Source: Lachnospiraceae bacterium
GTDB taxonomy: Bacteria > Bacillota > Clostridia > Lachnospirales > Lachnospiraceae
Direction: 5' to 3'
Assembly: GCA_017936785.1 (NCBI GenBank)
Contig: JAGBEV010000015.1
Location: forward strand, 1 to 64,000
Length of the DNA stretch: 64,000 nt
Part shown: positions 43,543-52,902 of the stretch, piece by piece
How the letters are laid out: every line of letters starts with the position of its first letter
How positions within the stretch are numbered: the stretch's first letter is position 1
Made by a program: the position numbers and the translations under genes
Notes under the pieces: model-generated
The model's database searches: none
What the model was told of the DNA's origin: nothing
What the model saw: only the letters and a program-made list of their open reading frames with translations

Positions 43543-46050
43543 ATGACAAAAGAAGCTTTTCGTAAATTATGCAGTGATAAAATCATATATTTGGACGGAG
43601 CTACCGGTTCCAATCTGATGAAAGCGGGCATGCCTGTAGGAGTCTGCCCGGAGCAGTGGATTTTGGACCATGAAGACGCTTTATTGGATTTACAAAGGGC
43701 ATATGTGGATGCGGGAACCAATATTGTATATGCGCCTACTTTTACTGCCAACAGGATCAAACTTGCCGAGTATGATCTGGATGAAAGAATACAGGAAATT
43801 AACGAAAGGCTGGTTAAATTATCTAAAAAAGCAGTGGACGGCAGGGCTTTGGTTGCCGGAGACCTGACCATGACAGGTAAGCAGTTAAAACCATTAGGAC
43901 CCTTGGAATTTGAAGAATTAATTGATGTTTATAAAGAACAGATCCGTTTTCTGGAGGAAGCGGGAGCAGATCTGCTGGTCATTGAAACCATGATGAGTTT
44001 ACAGGAAACAAGAGCGGCAGCTATTGCGGCCATGGAGGTAAGCAGTCTTCCGGTTATGGCAACCCTGACCTTTGAAACGGATGGCAGGACCCTGTTTGGT
44101 TCCGATGCCCGTTCAGCGGCTATTGCATTGACAAGCCTTCATGTGGATGCCATTGGGGCAAATTGTTCTACGGGACCGGATCAGATGTGCGAGGTGATCC
44201 GTGCCATGGCAGAGGTAACAGAGCTTCCTTTGATCGCCAAGCCCAATGCGGGACTTCCTTCTTTAGATGAAGAGGGAAAAACGGTATATGATATGGACAG
44301 CGATACCTTTGCTTTAGAAATGATACAGATCGTGGAAAGCGGAGCTTCCATTCTGGGCGGATGCTGCGGTACTACACCGGAATATATTGAGAAGCTGGTA
44401 AAGCAGACAAGCTCATTGAAAGTCAGCCGCAAGTCCCTTAGAGGGCGGCATTTTCTCTGTTCAGAAAGGCAGTCTTTGGAATTTGGCCTGGATGACCGTT
44501 TTATGATCGTGGGTGAGAGGATCAATCCCACGGGAAAGAAAAAACTGCAGGCAGAGCTTCGGGAAGGAAAACTGGATCTGGTAGGACAGTTCGCCAGAGA
44601 ACAGGAAGAATGTGGTGCCAGGGTTCTTGATATCAATATGGGTATGAGCGGTATTGATGAACAGGAAATGATGCTTACGGTTTTGGAAGAGGTTGCAAAT
44701 ATTACTTCTTTGCCCCTTGCCATTGATTCCAGCCATGTGGAAGTGATCGAGGCGGCGCTGAGGAGATATCCCGGCAGGGCATTGATCAATTCCATTTCCT
44801 TTGAAAGCGCAAAAATAGCCCCCTTGCTTCCTATTGCCAAAAAATATGGAGCCATGTTCATTCTGCTTCCCCTTTCGGACGCAGGACTGCCAAAGGATCT
44901 GGCTGAAAAGAAAGAGATTATTCATGAAATTTTAAATAGAGCCCTGGATCTGGGCATGACTAAGGATGATATTGTAGTGGATGGTCTGGTTGCCACAGTA
45001 GCAGCCAACCCAAAAGCGGCAATTGAGACATTGGAAACGATACGGTACTGCAAAGAAATGGGACTTGCTACCATTTGCGGATTATCCAATATTTCCTTCG
45101 GACTTCCTGAAAGAATGAATGTAAACAGCGCATTTTTGACTATGGCGATCCAATCGGGACTTACCATGGCAATTGCCAATCCCAATCAGGAAATGTTAGT
45201 CCATGCTGCATTGTCTGCGGATCTGCTTATGGCAAAGGAAGAAAGCGATCTTGCCTATATCGAACGAATGAATGCGGTAAAGGAGGCAAGGGAAGCATTT
45301 CTAAAGGACAATCCGGGCGCAGTGGTTTCTGTGTCTTTAGGAAACGGTGCAGCGGGTCAGAACGGTTTGGGCGGAAAAGCCGGAGCAGGAACAGGAGATG
45401 CAAAAAAAGATGAAACCTTAGGCGGTTCACTGGGACAGGTAAAGGAAGCCGTCCTGAAGGGTAAGCAAAGGGATATCCTTTCACTTACCCGAAAAGCAAT
45501 AGAAGAAAACATTCAGCCTCAGGATATTTTAAATGAGGCACTGCTGCCGGCAATCGAAGAAGTGGGTGATTTGTTTGACTGTGGGAAATATTTTCTACCC
45601 CAGCTGATCGCCAGTGCCGAGACCATGAAAAAATCCATTGAATATCTGGAACCTCTGTTAAAGGCAGAAGGTGCGGATTCTACCATGCCCACCATAGTGA
45701 TCGCTACGGTAAAAGGAGATATTCATGATATCGGCAAAAATCTGGTCGCACTGATGTTAAAAAATCATGGTTTTTCCGTTATAGATCTGGGAAAGGATGT
45801 TCCCAGGGAAGAAATTATCAAAGCGGCAAGAGAAAATCATGCCAAGATCATTGCCCTTTCCGCATTGATGACAACTACCATGCAGGAAATGAAAAATGTT
45901 ATTGACCTTGCGAAACAGGAAGGTCTTGAAGCAAAGGTTATGATCGGCGGCGCAGTCATTACCCAGGAATATGCTGATGAGATCGGTGCTGACGGATATT
46001 CCAGGGATGCGGCAGATGCGGTGAAACTGGCACAGAAACTTTGTGACTGA
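43543..46050 (+). CDS. metH: Cobalamin-dependent methionine synthase, without the reactivation domain
   Basis: An 835-residue enzyme transferring a methyl group from methyltetrahydrofolate via cobalamin to homocysteine. Domains: homocysteine S-methyltransferase (1-~300, zinc cysteines in GANCSTGP and GGCCGTTP), pterin-binding (~320-580, GERINPTGKK and SAIDSS-type text), a Gly/Ala/Lys-rich linker (~595-630), B12 cap and B12 fold with DIHDIGKN as the cobalt-ligand motif. The AdoMet-binding activation domain of E. coli MetH is absent, as is common in Firmicutes where it may be a separate protein. Of two adjacent ATGs I prefer 43543 for its spacing to GAGGAG. Confidence 0.95.
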   Translation: MTKEAFRKLCSDKIIYLDGATGSNLMKAGMPVGVCPEQWILDHEDALLDLQRAYVDAGTNIVYAPTFTANRIKLAEYDLDERIQEINERLVKLSKKAVDGRALVAGDLTMTGKQLKPLGPLEFEELIDVYKEQIRFLEEAGADLLVIETMMSLQETRAAAIAAMEVSSLPVMATLTFETDGRTLFGSDARSAAIALTSLHVDAIGANCSTGPDQMCEVIRAMAEVTELPLIAKPNAGLPSLDEEGKTVYDMDSDTFALEMIQIVESGASILGGCCGTTPEYIEKLVKQTSSLKVSRKSLRGRHFLCSERQSLEFGLDDRFMIVGERINPTGKKKLQAELREGKLDLVGQFAREQEECGARVLDINMGMSGIDEQEMMLTVLEEVANITSLPLAIDSSHVEVIEAALRRYPGRALINSISFESAKIAPLLPIAKKYGAMFILLPLSDAGLPKDLAEKKEIIHEILNRALDLGMTKDDIVVDGLVATVAANPKAAIETLETIRYCKEMGLATICGLSNISFGLPERMNVNSAFLTMAIQSGLTMAIANPNQEMLVHAALSADLLMAKEESDLAYIERMNAVKEAREAFLKDNPGAVVSVSLGNGAAGQNGLGGKAGAGTGDAKKDETLGGSLGQVKEAVLKGKQRDILSLTRKAIEENIQPQDILNEALLPAIEEVGDLFDCGKYFLPQLIASAETMKKSIEYLEPLLKAEGADSTMPTIVIATVKGDIHDIGKNLVALMLKNHGFSVIDLGKDVPREEIIKAARENHAKIIALSALMTTTMQEMKNVIDLAKQEGLEAKVMIGGAVITQEYADEIGADGYSRDAADAVKLAQKLCD

Positions 46051-46093
46051 TATATAACAGGAATTCAATAAAGAAAGGTTTAGGTGAAATAAA

Positions 46094-47710
46094 ATGATAG
46101 GTGCAGACGCAATGGTAAAATGTCTGGAAGCAGAAGGGGTAAAAGCGGTTTTTGGTTATCCCGGAGTTGCTATCTGTCCGTTTTATAATAGTATTTTGGA
46201 ATCGGATATTGAGAGTGTACTTGTAAGAACAGAGCAAAATGCAGCCCATGCAGCAAGCGGTCTGGCAAGAGTAACTGATGGAATCGGTGTATGTGCAGTT
46301 ACAAGCGGTCCCGGCGCCACCAATCTGATCACAGGAATTGCAACAGCCTTTGCTGACAGCATTCCCATGATTTGTATTACCGGTCAGGTAAACAGTGAAC
46401 TTTTGGGAAGCGATGTATTTCAGGAAGCGGATATTACCGGTGCTGTGGAATCTTTTGTAAAATACAGCTATCTGGTTAAAAATGTAGAAGATATTCCCAG
46501 GATTTTTAAAGAAGCTTTTCATATTGCCACAACAGGAAGAAAGGGACCTGTGCTCATTGATGTCCCCATTGATGTCCAGAATGCACAGATCAGCAAATTC
46601 AAATATCCTGAAGAGGTATCCTTAAGGACCTATAAGCCTACGGTAAAGGGACATATCCAGCAGATCAAAAAAGTCATCAAAGAGCTGGAAAGAGCAAAGA
46701 AGCCGATTATCTGTGCCGGAGGCGGCGTTTCCTTATCCCAGGCAGGAGAGGATTTGATCAAATTTGCAGAGAAAAATCAGATTCCCGTTGTTTCAACTAT
46801 GATGGGTATCGGAGTTATGCCTACCAAACATCCTCTTTATTTCGGAATGGTGGGAAATAATGGTAAGCCTTATGCCAACCGTGCCATGAATGAAGCGGAT
46901 CTGATCATCATGGTGGGTGCAAGGGTTGCGGACCGTGCCATCAGCCAGCCGGATCTGATCGTTGATAATAAAACACTGGTACATATTGATGTGGACCCTG
47001 CGGAAATCGGCAAAAATGTAGGTCCCAATATTCCGTTGGTAGGGGATGCAAAACATATTTTCGGGGATTTTGAGAAACAGGAGTTTGAAGGTGATTACAG
47101 CCAGTGGCTGGAAACATTGAAAGAGTACAGGGAAGCAATGGAACCTAAGAGAAAAGAGCATCCCGGTTTTGTGGACCCTGCAGCTTTCATTACCAGATTA
47201 TCCGAAAAAATGGATGATGATGCAGTTTATGTAGCGGATGTAGGTCAAAATCAGATCTGGTCCTGTGGGTATCATATTGTAAAAAAAGGTAAATTCCTTA
47301 CTTCCGGCGGTATGGGAACCATGGGTTATTCCATACCTGCTGCAATGGGTGCAAAATATGCCTTAAAGGATAAGCAGGTCATTGCCGTATGCGGTGACGG
47401 TTCTTTCCAGATGTCCTTTATGGAGCTGGCTACCATGAGACAGCACGGCATACAGAGCAAGGTTATCGTATTAAAGAATAATTATCTGGGAATGGTCAGG
47501 GAATATCAGCACTATACCTATAAAGATAACTATTCGGTTGTAGATTTATCGGGAAGCCCGGATTTATCCAAGATTGCAGAGGCTTATGGAATGCCCTTTA
47601 TCAGATTGACGGATATGAAGGATGCGGATAAGGCAATTGATGAGTTCTTAAGCTGTGACCGGGCATGCCTTATGGAATGTCTGATCGACCCCATGGATTT
47701 AGTAAAATAA
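46094..47710 (+). CDS. Acetolactate synthase-type large subunit (copy 2)
   Basis: A 538-residue ThDP enzyme. The catalytic Glu is in VRTEQNAAHAASGLARV, the second motif is CAVTSGPGATNLITGI, and ThDP/Mg binding is CGDGSFQMSFMELA...NN. At the AHAS selectivity position it has LGMVREYQ, with Tyr in place of the Trp of copy 1 (RQWQ). It is 43 bp after metH and 10 bp before an ilvN-type gene. I infer acetohydroxy acid synthase, possibly with altered preference for 2-ketobutyrate; another ThDP lyase or carboligase activity is possible. Confidence 0.88.
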   Translation: MIGADAMVKCLEAEGVKAVFGYPGVAICPFYNSILESDIESVLVRTEQNAAHAASGLARVTDGIGVCAVTSGPGATNLITGIATAFADSIPMICITGQVNSELLGSDVFQEADITGAVESFVKYSYLVKNVEDIPRIFKEAFHIATTGRKGPVLIDVPIDVQNAQISKFKYPEEVSLRTYKPTVKGHIQQIKKVIKELERAKKPIICAGGGVSLSQAGEDLIKFAEKNQIPVVSTMMGIGVMPTKHPLYFGMVGNNGKPYANRAMNEADLIIMVGARVADRAISQPDLIVDNKTLVHIDVDPAEIGKNVGPNIPLVGDAKHIFGDFEKQEFEGDYSQWLETLKEYREAMEPKRKEHPGFVDPAAFITRLSEKMDDDAVYVADVGQNQIWSCGYHIVKKGKFLTSGGMGTMGYSIPAAMGAKYALKDKQVIAVCGDGSFQMSFMELATMRQHGIQSKVIVLKNNYLGMVREYQHYTYKDNYSVVDLSGSPDLSKIAEAYGMPFIRLTDMKDADKAIDEFLSCDRACLMECLIDPMDLVK

Positions 47711-47720
47711 GAGGTGTAAT

Positions 47721-48206
47721 ATGAAAAAAATATATTCGGTTTTAGTAGAAAACAGATCCGGTGTACTGGCAAAGGTTGCCGGCTTATTCTCCAGAAGATG
47801 CTTTAATATCGATTCTCTTGCGGTGGGTGAAACCGATGATCATGCGGTGTCCTGTATGACCATTGTCAGCAGTGGAAACGAAAGGACTATTGAACAGATT
47901 GAAAAGCAGTTAAACAAAAAACTGGATGTTATCAAGGTTAAGACCTTTGATGAAGAAAACAGCATTTCCAGAGAATTGATGTTGATGAAGGTCAAGTATA
48001 ACAAGTCAAACCGCAGGGATATTATGGAAATCTGTGAGATCATGAAAGCTGAAATCGTAGATATGAGCAAAAGCTTTATGGTCATCCAGATCTGTGATGT
48101 TCCTGAAAAGATCAAGCTGATGATCGACATGTTTGCGTCCATCAGCATTGTAGAAGTGGCAAGGACAGGAACTCTTGCACTTCCCAAATGCAGCGAGAAT
48201 GAATAA
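47721..48206 (+). CDS. ilvN: Acetolactate synthase small (regulatory) subunit, first copy
   Basis: A 161-residue protein with an N-terminal ACT domain (YSVLVENRSGVLAKVAGLFSRRCFNIDSLAVG) and a C-terminal second domain (ELMLMKVKYN). It would bind valine and modulate the catalytic subunit. ATG 47721, RBS GAGGTG, 10 bp after the copy-2 large subunit, which is therefore its likely partner. 151 bp with an operator-like palindrome and a promoter separate it from the next small-subunit gene. Confidence 0.92.
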   Translation: MKKIYSVLVENRSGVLAKVAGLFSRRCFNIDSLAVGETDDHAVSCMTIVSSGNERTIEQIEKQLNKKLDVIKVKTFDEENSISRELMLMKVKYNKSNRRDIMEICEIMKAEIVDMSKSFMVIQICDVPEKIKLMIDMFASISIVEVARTGTLALPKCSENE

Positions 48207-48252
48207 ACAATGAAAGCAGCGGAATGGGTGAAAATGAATAGAAAAGCAAATT

Positions 48253-48273
48253 ACTATAACTATATGTTATAGT
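48253..48273. promoter_or_regulatory. 21-bp palindrome, candidate LysR-type operator of ilvN-ilvC
   Basis: ACTATAAC (48253-48260), five bases, GTTATAGT (48266-48273): perfect dyad symmetry. The same 8-5-8 pattern with two changes lies between lysR and leuC (53883-53903). The centre is 57 bp before the start of the -10 box at 48320. Confidence 0.7.
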
Positions 48274-48295
48274 TGGCATAAGACCTGTTCATACG

Positions 48296-48325
48296 TTGAC
48301 AAAGCAGTAAATATGCTGATAAAAT
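48296..48325 (+). promoter_or_regulatory. Promoter of the second ilvN-ilvC
   Basis: TTGACA (consensus -35), 18 bp, TAAAAT, about 33 bp before the ATG at 48358. Confidence 0.7.
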
Positions 48326-48357
48326 AAGGTTCAGCACATAGGAAAGCGGGGAAAAAG

Positions 48358-48855
48358 ATGCAGAAAAAAGTGTTTCAGTTATTGGTGGATAATACCTCCG
48401 GTGTTTTAAGCCGTATTTCAGGATTATTCAGCAGAAGAGGTTATAATATCGAAAGCATTACCGCGGGTGTGACCGCAGATCCCAGATTTACCCGAATTAC
48501 CATTGTGACCAGCGGAGATGATGAGATTTTAGATCAGATTGAAAAGCAGGTAAGCAAGCTGGTGGATGTACGGGATATTAAAGTCCTTGAACCGGATTCT
48601 TCCGTATACAGGGAACTGGTCATGATCAAGGTAAAGGTAGGAGCGGACAGCAGACAGGCAGTCATTGCCATGGCGGATATATTCCGTGCCAAGATCGTTG
48701 ATGTGGCGGCAGACAGCTTAATGGTGGAGATTACCGGTAATCAGAACAAGATCGATGCCTTTATCAATCTGCTGGATGGATATGAAATCCTTGAATTGGC
48801 AAGAACAGGTATTACAGGTCTTGGAAGAGGAACGGATAACGTCACCTATTTATAA
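48358..48855 (+). CDS. ilvN: Acetolactate synthase small subunit, second copy
   Basis: A 165-residue paralogue of the preceding gene. ACT domain: FQLLVDNTSGVLSRISGLFSRRGYNIESITAGVT; C-terminal part: ELVMIKVKVG. The ACT text is closer to canonical IlvN/IlvH than that of the first copy. ATG 48358, RBS AAAGCGGGG. It heads a transcript with ilvC (76 bp apart) from its own promoter and operator. It may serve the ilvB at 9.9 kb, which has no neighbouring small subunit; that is inference. Confidence 0.92.
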   Translation: MQKKVFQLLVDNTSGVLSRISGLFSRRGYNIESITAGVTADPRFTRITIVTSGDDEILDQIEKQVSKLVDVRDIKVLEPDSSVYRELVMIKVKVGADSRQAVIAMADIFRAKIVDVAADSLMVEITGNQNKIDAFINLLDGYEILELARTGITGLGRGTDNVTYL

Positions 48856-48889
48856 TTTTTATTATTGGGAATTGGTTAGCAAATACTAA

Positions 48890-49957
<1,068 letters not shown>

Positions 49958-50004
49958 AACTGATCAACAGCTAATCCAGATGATTTAATTTTATGAAATC
50001 TTAA

Positions 50005-50030
50005 GTCCCGGACCATGTCCGGGGCTTTTT
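50005..50030 (+). terminator. Strong terminator of ilvC
   Basis: A 9-bp stem (GTCCCGGAC with GTCCGGGGC, one GU pair) and a 3-base loop, followed by TTTTT. Confidence 0.92.
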
Positions 50031-50117
50031 GTGTGATTTTATATCCATATATGGTATTTTCAAACTTGATTCATATGTGATATGATAATCAAAATTTTAC
50101 TTTTAGAGGAGAGAACG

Positions 50118-50855
50118 ATGAATACATATGATAAGAATTCGGGAAATGCCCGAAGTGAAAATGCTGCTAATGGATACGAAGAAGAGGATTTATTTTTATC
50201 AGGCGGTTTTGACTCTTTCAGTCAGGATAGTACTTCTTTTAACGGAACAGGAAATACCCTGGGAACCGCTTCACCGGAGTATGGCAATACATATTATGGG
50301 AATACCAATACAAATTCAAATATCTGGACAAGACAGCAGGATTTGAGCTTTTGGGAGCAACTGCTCAATTCATTTATGCCCACGAAATACCACAGATATA
50401 AAGGCATATCCGTAGAGGGGGCTAAACAATTTGTAAGATCTTTTTCATGGCTCTATATGGTAGCAGGACTTATTTTGACTTCAGGATTCTTTTTGGGCAA
50501 TGCTGATATGAGAGCATATTTGCAATATTATAACTTGCTCAGCTTAAAAACAATCATTGTTTATATGATTGCGTTTGCTATTGCGGCATCGATCTATCCT
50601 TTTATATTCAGGTTAGGCGCATTGATCATGAGGCTGGTTGGCAAATTGATCGCTCTCATAGAAGGGAAAAGTATTACGGATCAAAATATGTACCTGATCT
50701 CTGTTTATTCGCTGGTGCCGTGGCTGATCATAAAAATGTTTTTTATTTTTCTTCCCATTCCCATCCTGCTTTCACTTGAAACATTCATATCCATTTTGGA
50801 TGCGGTTGTCCCGATCATCATTATGGCAATAGCAATACCTCATATGGAAAACTAA
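50118..50855 (+). CDS. Multispanning membrane protein with disordered N-terminus (Yip1/DUF1189-like)
   Basis: A 245-residue protein. Residues 1-85 are polar, Asn/Ser/Gly-rich and without structure signals. From ~105 there are about five hydrophobic segments (SWLYMVAGLILTSGFFLG, TIIVYMIAFAIAASIYPF, VYSLVPWLIIKMFFIFLPIPILLS and others), resembling Yip1-type membrane proteins. The N-terminus (MNTYDKN...GGFD) and the FMPTKYHRYKG segment before the first membrane span match the next gene (MNTYDGN...GGFD, FVPPKYAGF), so the two are paralogues. Start ATG 50118 behind GAGGAGAG; function unknown. Confidence 0.78.
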   Translation: MNTYDKNSGNARSENAANGYEEEDLFLSGGFDSFSQDSTSFNGTGNTLGTASPEYGNTYYGNTNTNSNIWTRQQDLSFWEQLLNSFMPTKYHRYKGISVEGAKQFVRSFSWLYMVAGLILTSGFFLGNADMRAYLQYYNLLSLKTIIVYMIAFAIAASIYPFIFRLGALIMRLVGKLIALIEGKSITDQNMYLISVYSLVPWLIIKMFFIFLPIPILLSLETFISILDAVVPIIIMAIAIPHMEN

Positions 50856-50869
50856 ACAAATAACGTCAG

Positions 50870-50900
50870 ATGCCCGGGCTTTTCAAGTCCGGGTATTTTA
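50870..50900 (+). terminator. Terminator between the two paralogous membrane-protein genes
   Basis: A 12-bp stem (ATGCCCGGGCTT with AAGTCCGGGTAT, two GU pairs) and a 3-base loop, followed by TTTTAT. Confidence 0.88.
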
Positions 50901-50949
50901 TGATACAATGACAGGGAATTCTTATTAACAAAACAAGGGAGGAAATGAT

Positions 50950-51951
50950 ATGAATACTTATGACGGTAATAATACCCAAAAGGGACCGCAGCAGCCGGAT
51001 CATGAAAACAATATGATGCTGAATGGCGGCTTTGATGCTTCAGCTAATAGTGCACAGGGAAATCCATACCAGCAGGGAAATCCCTATCAGCAAGGAAATC
51101 CCTATCAGCAGGCAGCTCCTTATCCCAATAACGGATATCAGAATTTTAATAATAATTACGCTTACAACAATAGCGCAGCACAGAAGGCACCCAATATATT
51201 TCAGCAATTTGCTTATTCTTTTGTGCCGCCCAAATATGCCGGTTTTGCAAATGTAAAGACCGGAAGCATGATCGGCTTTGTCACTTTGCTGACCCTGATA
51301 GCTACCCTGATCACTTTTCTGCAGGTAGTGATCAGTTATGTTTCTTTTGGTGGTGTTGAGACTATATTGGATGAGGTGCCGGATTTTTACATAAGTAATG
51401 GGGAATTTTCTATTGAGGAAGATTTTGTATTGGACGAGGGCGATGTATACATATATTTTACGGAAGATATTGATGAGTTTACCTATGATGATGCAAAAAG
51501 TCTTTCTGATCAGGGTTATGACAATATTCTTTTGATAGGCCGTGACAAATATTGTCAGATGCAGAATGAGAAATATCAGGAAATTTATTTTGATAAAATG
51601 GGAAATATCACTTTGGACAAAGACTGGATCATCAATTCCCTGATGCCTGTGATCTGGGGATGTATCGGAGTCGGATTCCTGATCTTCTTTGTATGCAGGA
51701 CATTGTGGTATTTTGTATGCGCAGCTTTATATATGCTCATCGCAATGATAATCGCATCCTGTTTCCATAAAAAAATTTCAAGCGGAAACTTGTTTAAAGC
51801 GGCAGTATATGCTAAAGTACTTATGTTTGTAGCGGCATTGCTTCTGAGCCTGATTCCTGTTGTGAATATTTCGGTACCGGGAATTCTCAGAACCATTATT
51901 ACCATTGTATTCCTGGCTTTTGCAGTTCAGTATATGCCACAGAAAAGATAA
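50950..51951 (+). CDS. DUF1189-like membrane protein
   Basis: A 333-residue protein. An N-terminal low-complexity region contains three tandem QGNPYQ units (residues ~36-53) and an Asn/Tyr-rich stretch. A membrane helix at about residues 107-130 is followed by an extracytoplasmic-looking acidic region (~135-225, VYIYFTEDIDEFTYDD). Three further spans follow (IWGCIGVGFLIFFVCRTL, FVCAALYMLIAMIIASC, VLMFVAALLLSLIPVV). The layout helix, soluble domain, helices is that of DUF1189. Start ATG 50950, RBS GGGAGG. cysK follows by 18 bp. Function unknown. Confidence 0.8.
   Translation: MNTYDGNNTQKGPQQPDHENNMMLNGGFDASANSAQGNPYQQGNPYQQGNPYQQAAPYPNNGYQNFNNNYAYNNSAAQKAPNIFQQFAYSFVPPKYAGFANVKTGSMIGFVTLLTLIATLITFLQVVISYVSFGGVETILDEVPDFYISNGEFSIEEDFVLDEGDVYIYFTEDIDEFTYDDAKSLSDQGYDNILLIGRDKYCQMQNEKYQEIYFDKMGNITLDKDWIINSLMPVIWGCIGVGFLIFFVCRTLWYFVCAALYMLIAMIIASCFHKKISSGNLFKAAVYAKVLMFVAALLLSLIPVVNISVPGILRTIITIVFLAFAVQYMPQKR
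51055..51108 (+). repeat. Three 18-bp tandem repeats encoding QGNPYQ
   Basis: Units at 51055-51072, 51073-51090 and 51091-51108 differ by a few bases only. They lie in frame, so gain or loss of a unit keeps the protein open. Confidence 0.9.
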
Positions 51952-51969
51952 GATTCGGAGGAAATAACA

Positions 51970-52902
51970 GTGATTTACGATAATGTTCTTGATTGTATGG
52001 GGAGAACACCTGTCATACGTTTAAACAGAATGGTGCCGGAGGATTCAGCGGAAGTTCTGGTAAAATTTGAAGGGTTGAATGTAGGAGGCTCCATTAAAAC
52101 AAGAACAGCCTACTATATGATCAAGCAGGCGGAAAAAGAAGGAAAAATTCATAAGGATACCATTATTGTGGAGCCTACCAGTGGAAATCAGGGAATCGGA
52201 CTGGCTCTGGTAGGTGCAGTAAAAGGATATAAAACCGTGATCATCATGCCGGATTCAGTCAGTGAGGAGCGCAGAAAACTGGTAAGGCATTATGGCGCAG
52301 AAGTTATTGTAGTTCATGATGACGGAAATATCGGGGACGCCATTGAGGAATGTACCCAGATTGCCCTGAAAATGGCGGCAGAAAATCCCAATGTATATGT
52401 TCCCCAGCAATTTGAGAATCCTGCCAATCCCATGGTACATAAACGGCATACGGCACTGGAGATATTAGAGCAGGTGGCAGGCCCCATAGACGGCTTTTGC
52501 TCCGGCATCGGCACAGGAGGAACCTTAAGCGGAATCGGAGAAGTGTTAAAGGCACACAATCCGGATATTACGATCTGGGCGGTTGAGCCGGAAAATGCTG
52601 CGATCCTTGCCGGCGGAACGGTGGGAACACACTTGCAGATGGGAATCGGGGACGGATTGATTCCCCAAAATCTCAATCAGAATATTTATGAAGATATTTA
52701 CGTGGTAAGTGATGAAGAGGCGATCAAAACAGCCAGGGATCTGGCTAAAAAAGAAGGCTTGATGTGCGGTATATCCAGTGGTACAAATGTTGCTGCAGCG
52801 CTGGAAATGGCAAAAAAACTGGGAAAAGGCAAAACTGTCGTAACAGTCCTGCCTGATACTGCAGAGAGATATTTTTCTACACCTCTGTTTGAAGGGGAGT
52901 AG
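51970..52902 (+). CDS. Cysteine synthase family protein (PLP), variant motifs
   Basis: A 310-residue fold-type II PLP enzyme. The start is GTG 51970 behind GGAGGAAATAACA. The PLP lysine sits in GGSIKTRTA, where cysteine synthases usually have GGSVKDR; the substrate loop is TSGNQGIG instead of TSGNTG. The PLP-phosphate loop GIGTGGTLSGIGEVL and the GISSGTN serine motif are normal. Cysteine synthase A (O-acetylserine plus sulfide) is the simplest reading, but the loop changes leave room for another beta-replacement substrate. The last 26 bp overlap the convergent lysR gene. No cysE is near. Confidence 0.85.
   Translation: MIYDNVLDCMGRTPVIRLNRMVPEDSAEVLVKFEGLNVGGSIKTRTAYYMIKQAEKEGKIHKDTIIVEPTSGNQGIGLALVGAVKGYKTVIIMPDSVSEERRKLVRHYGAEVIVVHDDGNIGDAIEECTQIALKMAAENPNVYVPQQFENPANPMVHKRHTALEILEQVAGPIDGFCSGIGTGGTLSGIGEVLKAHNPDITIWAVEPENAAILAGGTVGTHLQMGIGDGLIPQNLNQNIYEDIYVVSDEEAIKTARDLAKKEGLMCGISSGTNVAAALEMAKKLGKGKTVVTVLPDTAERYFSTPLFEGE

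Noticed and set aside
51055-51108. CRISPR-like repeats
   Set aside because: They are contiguous coding repeats without spacers.
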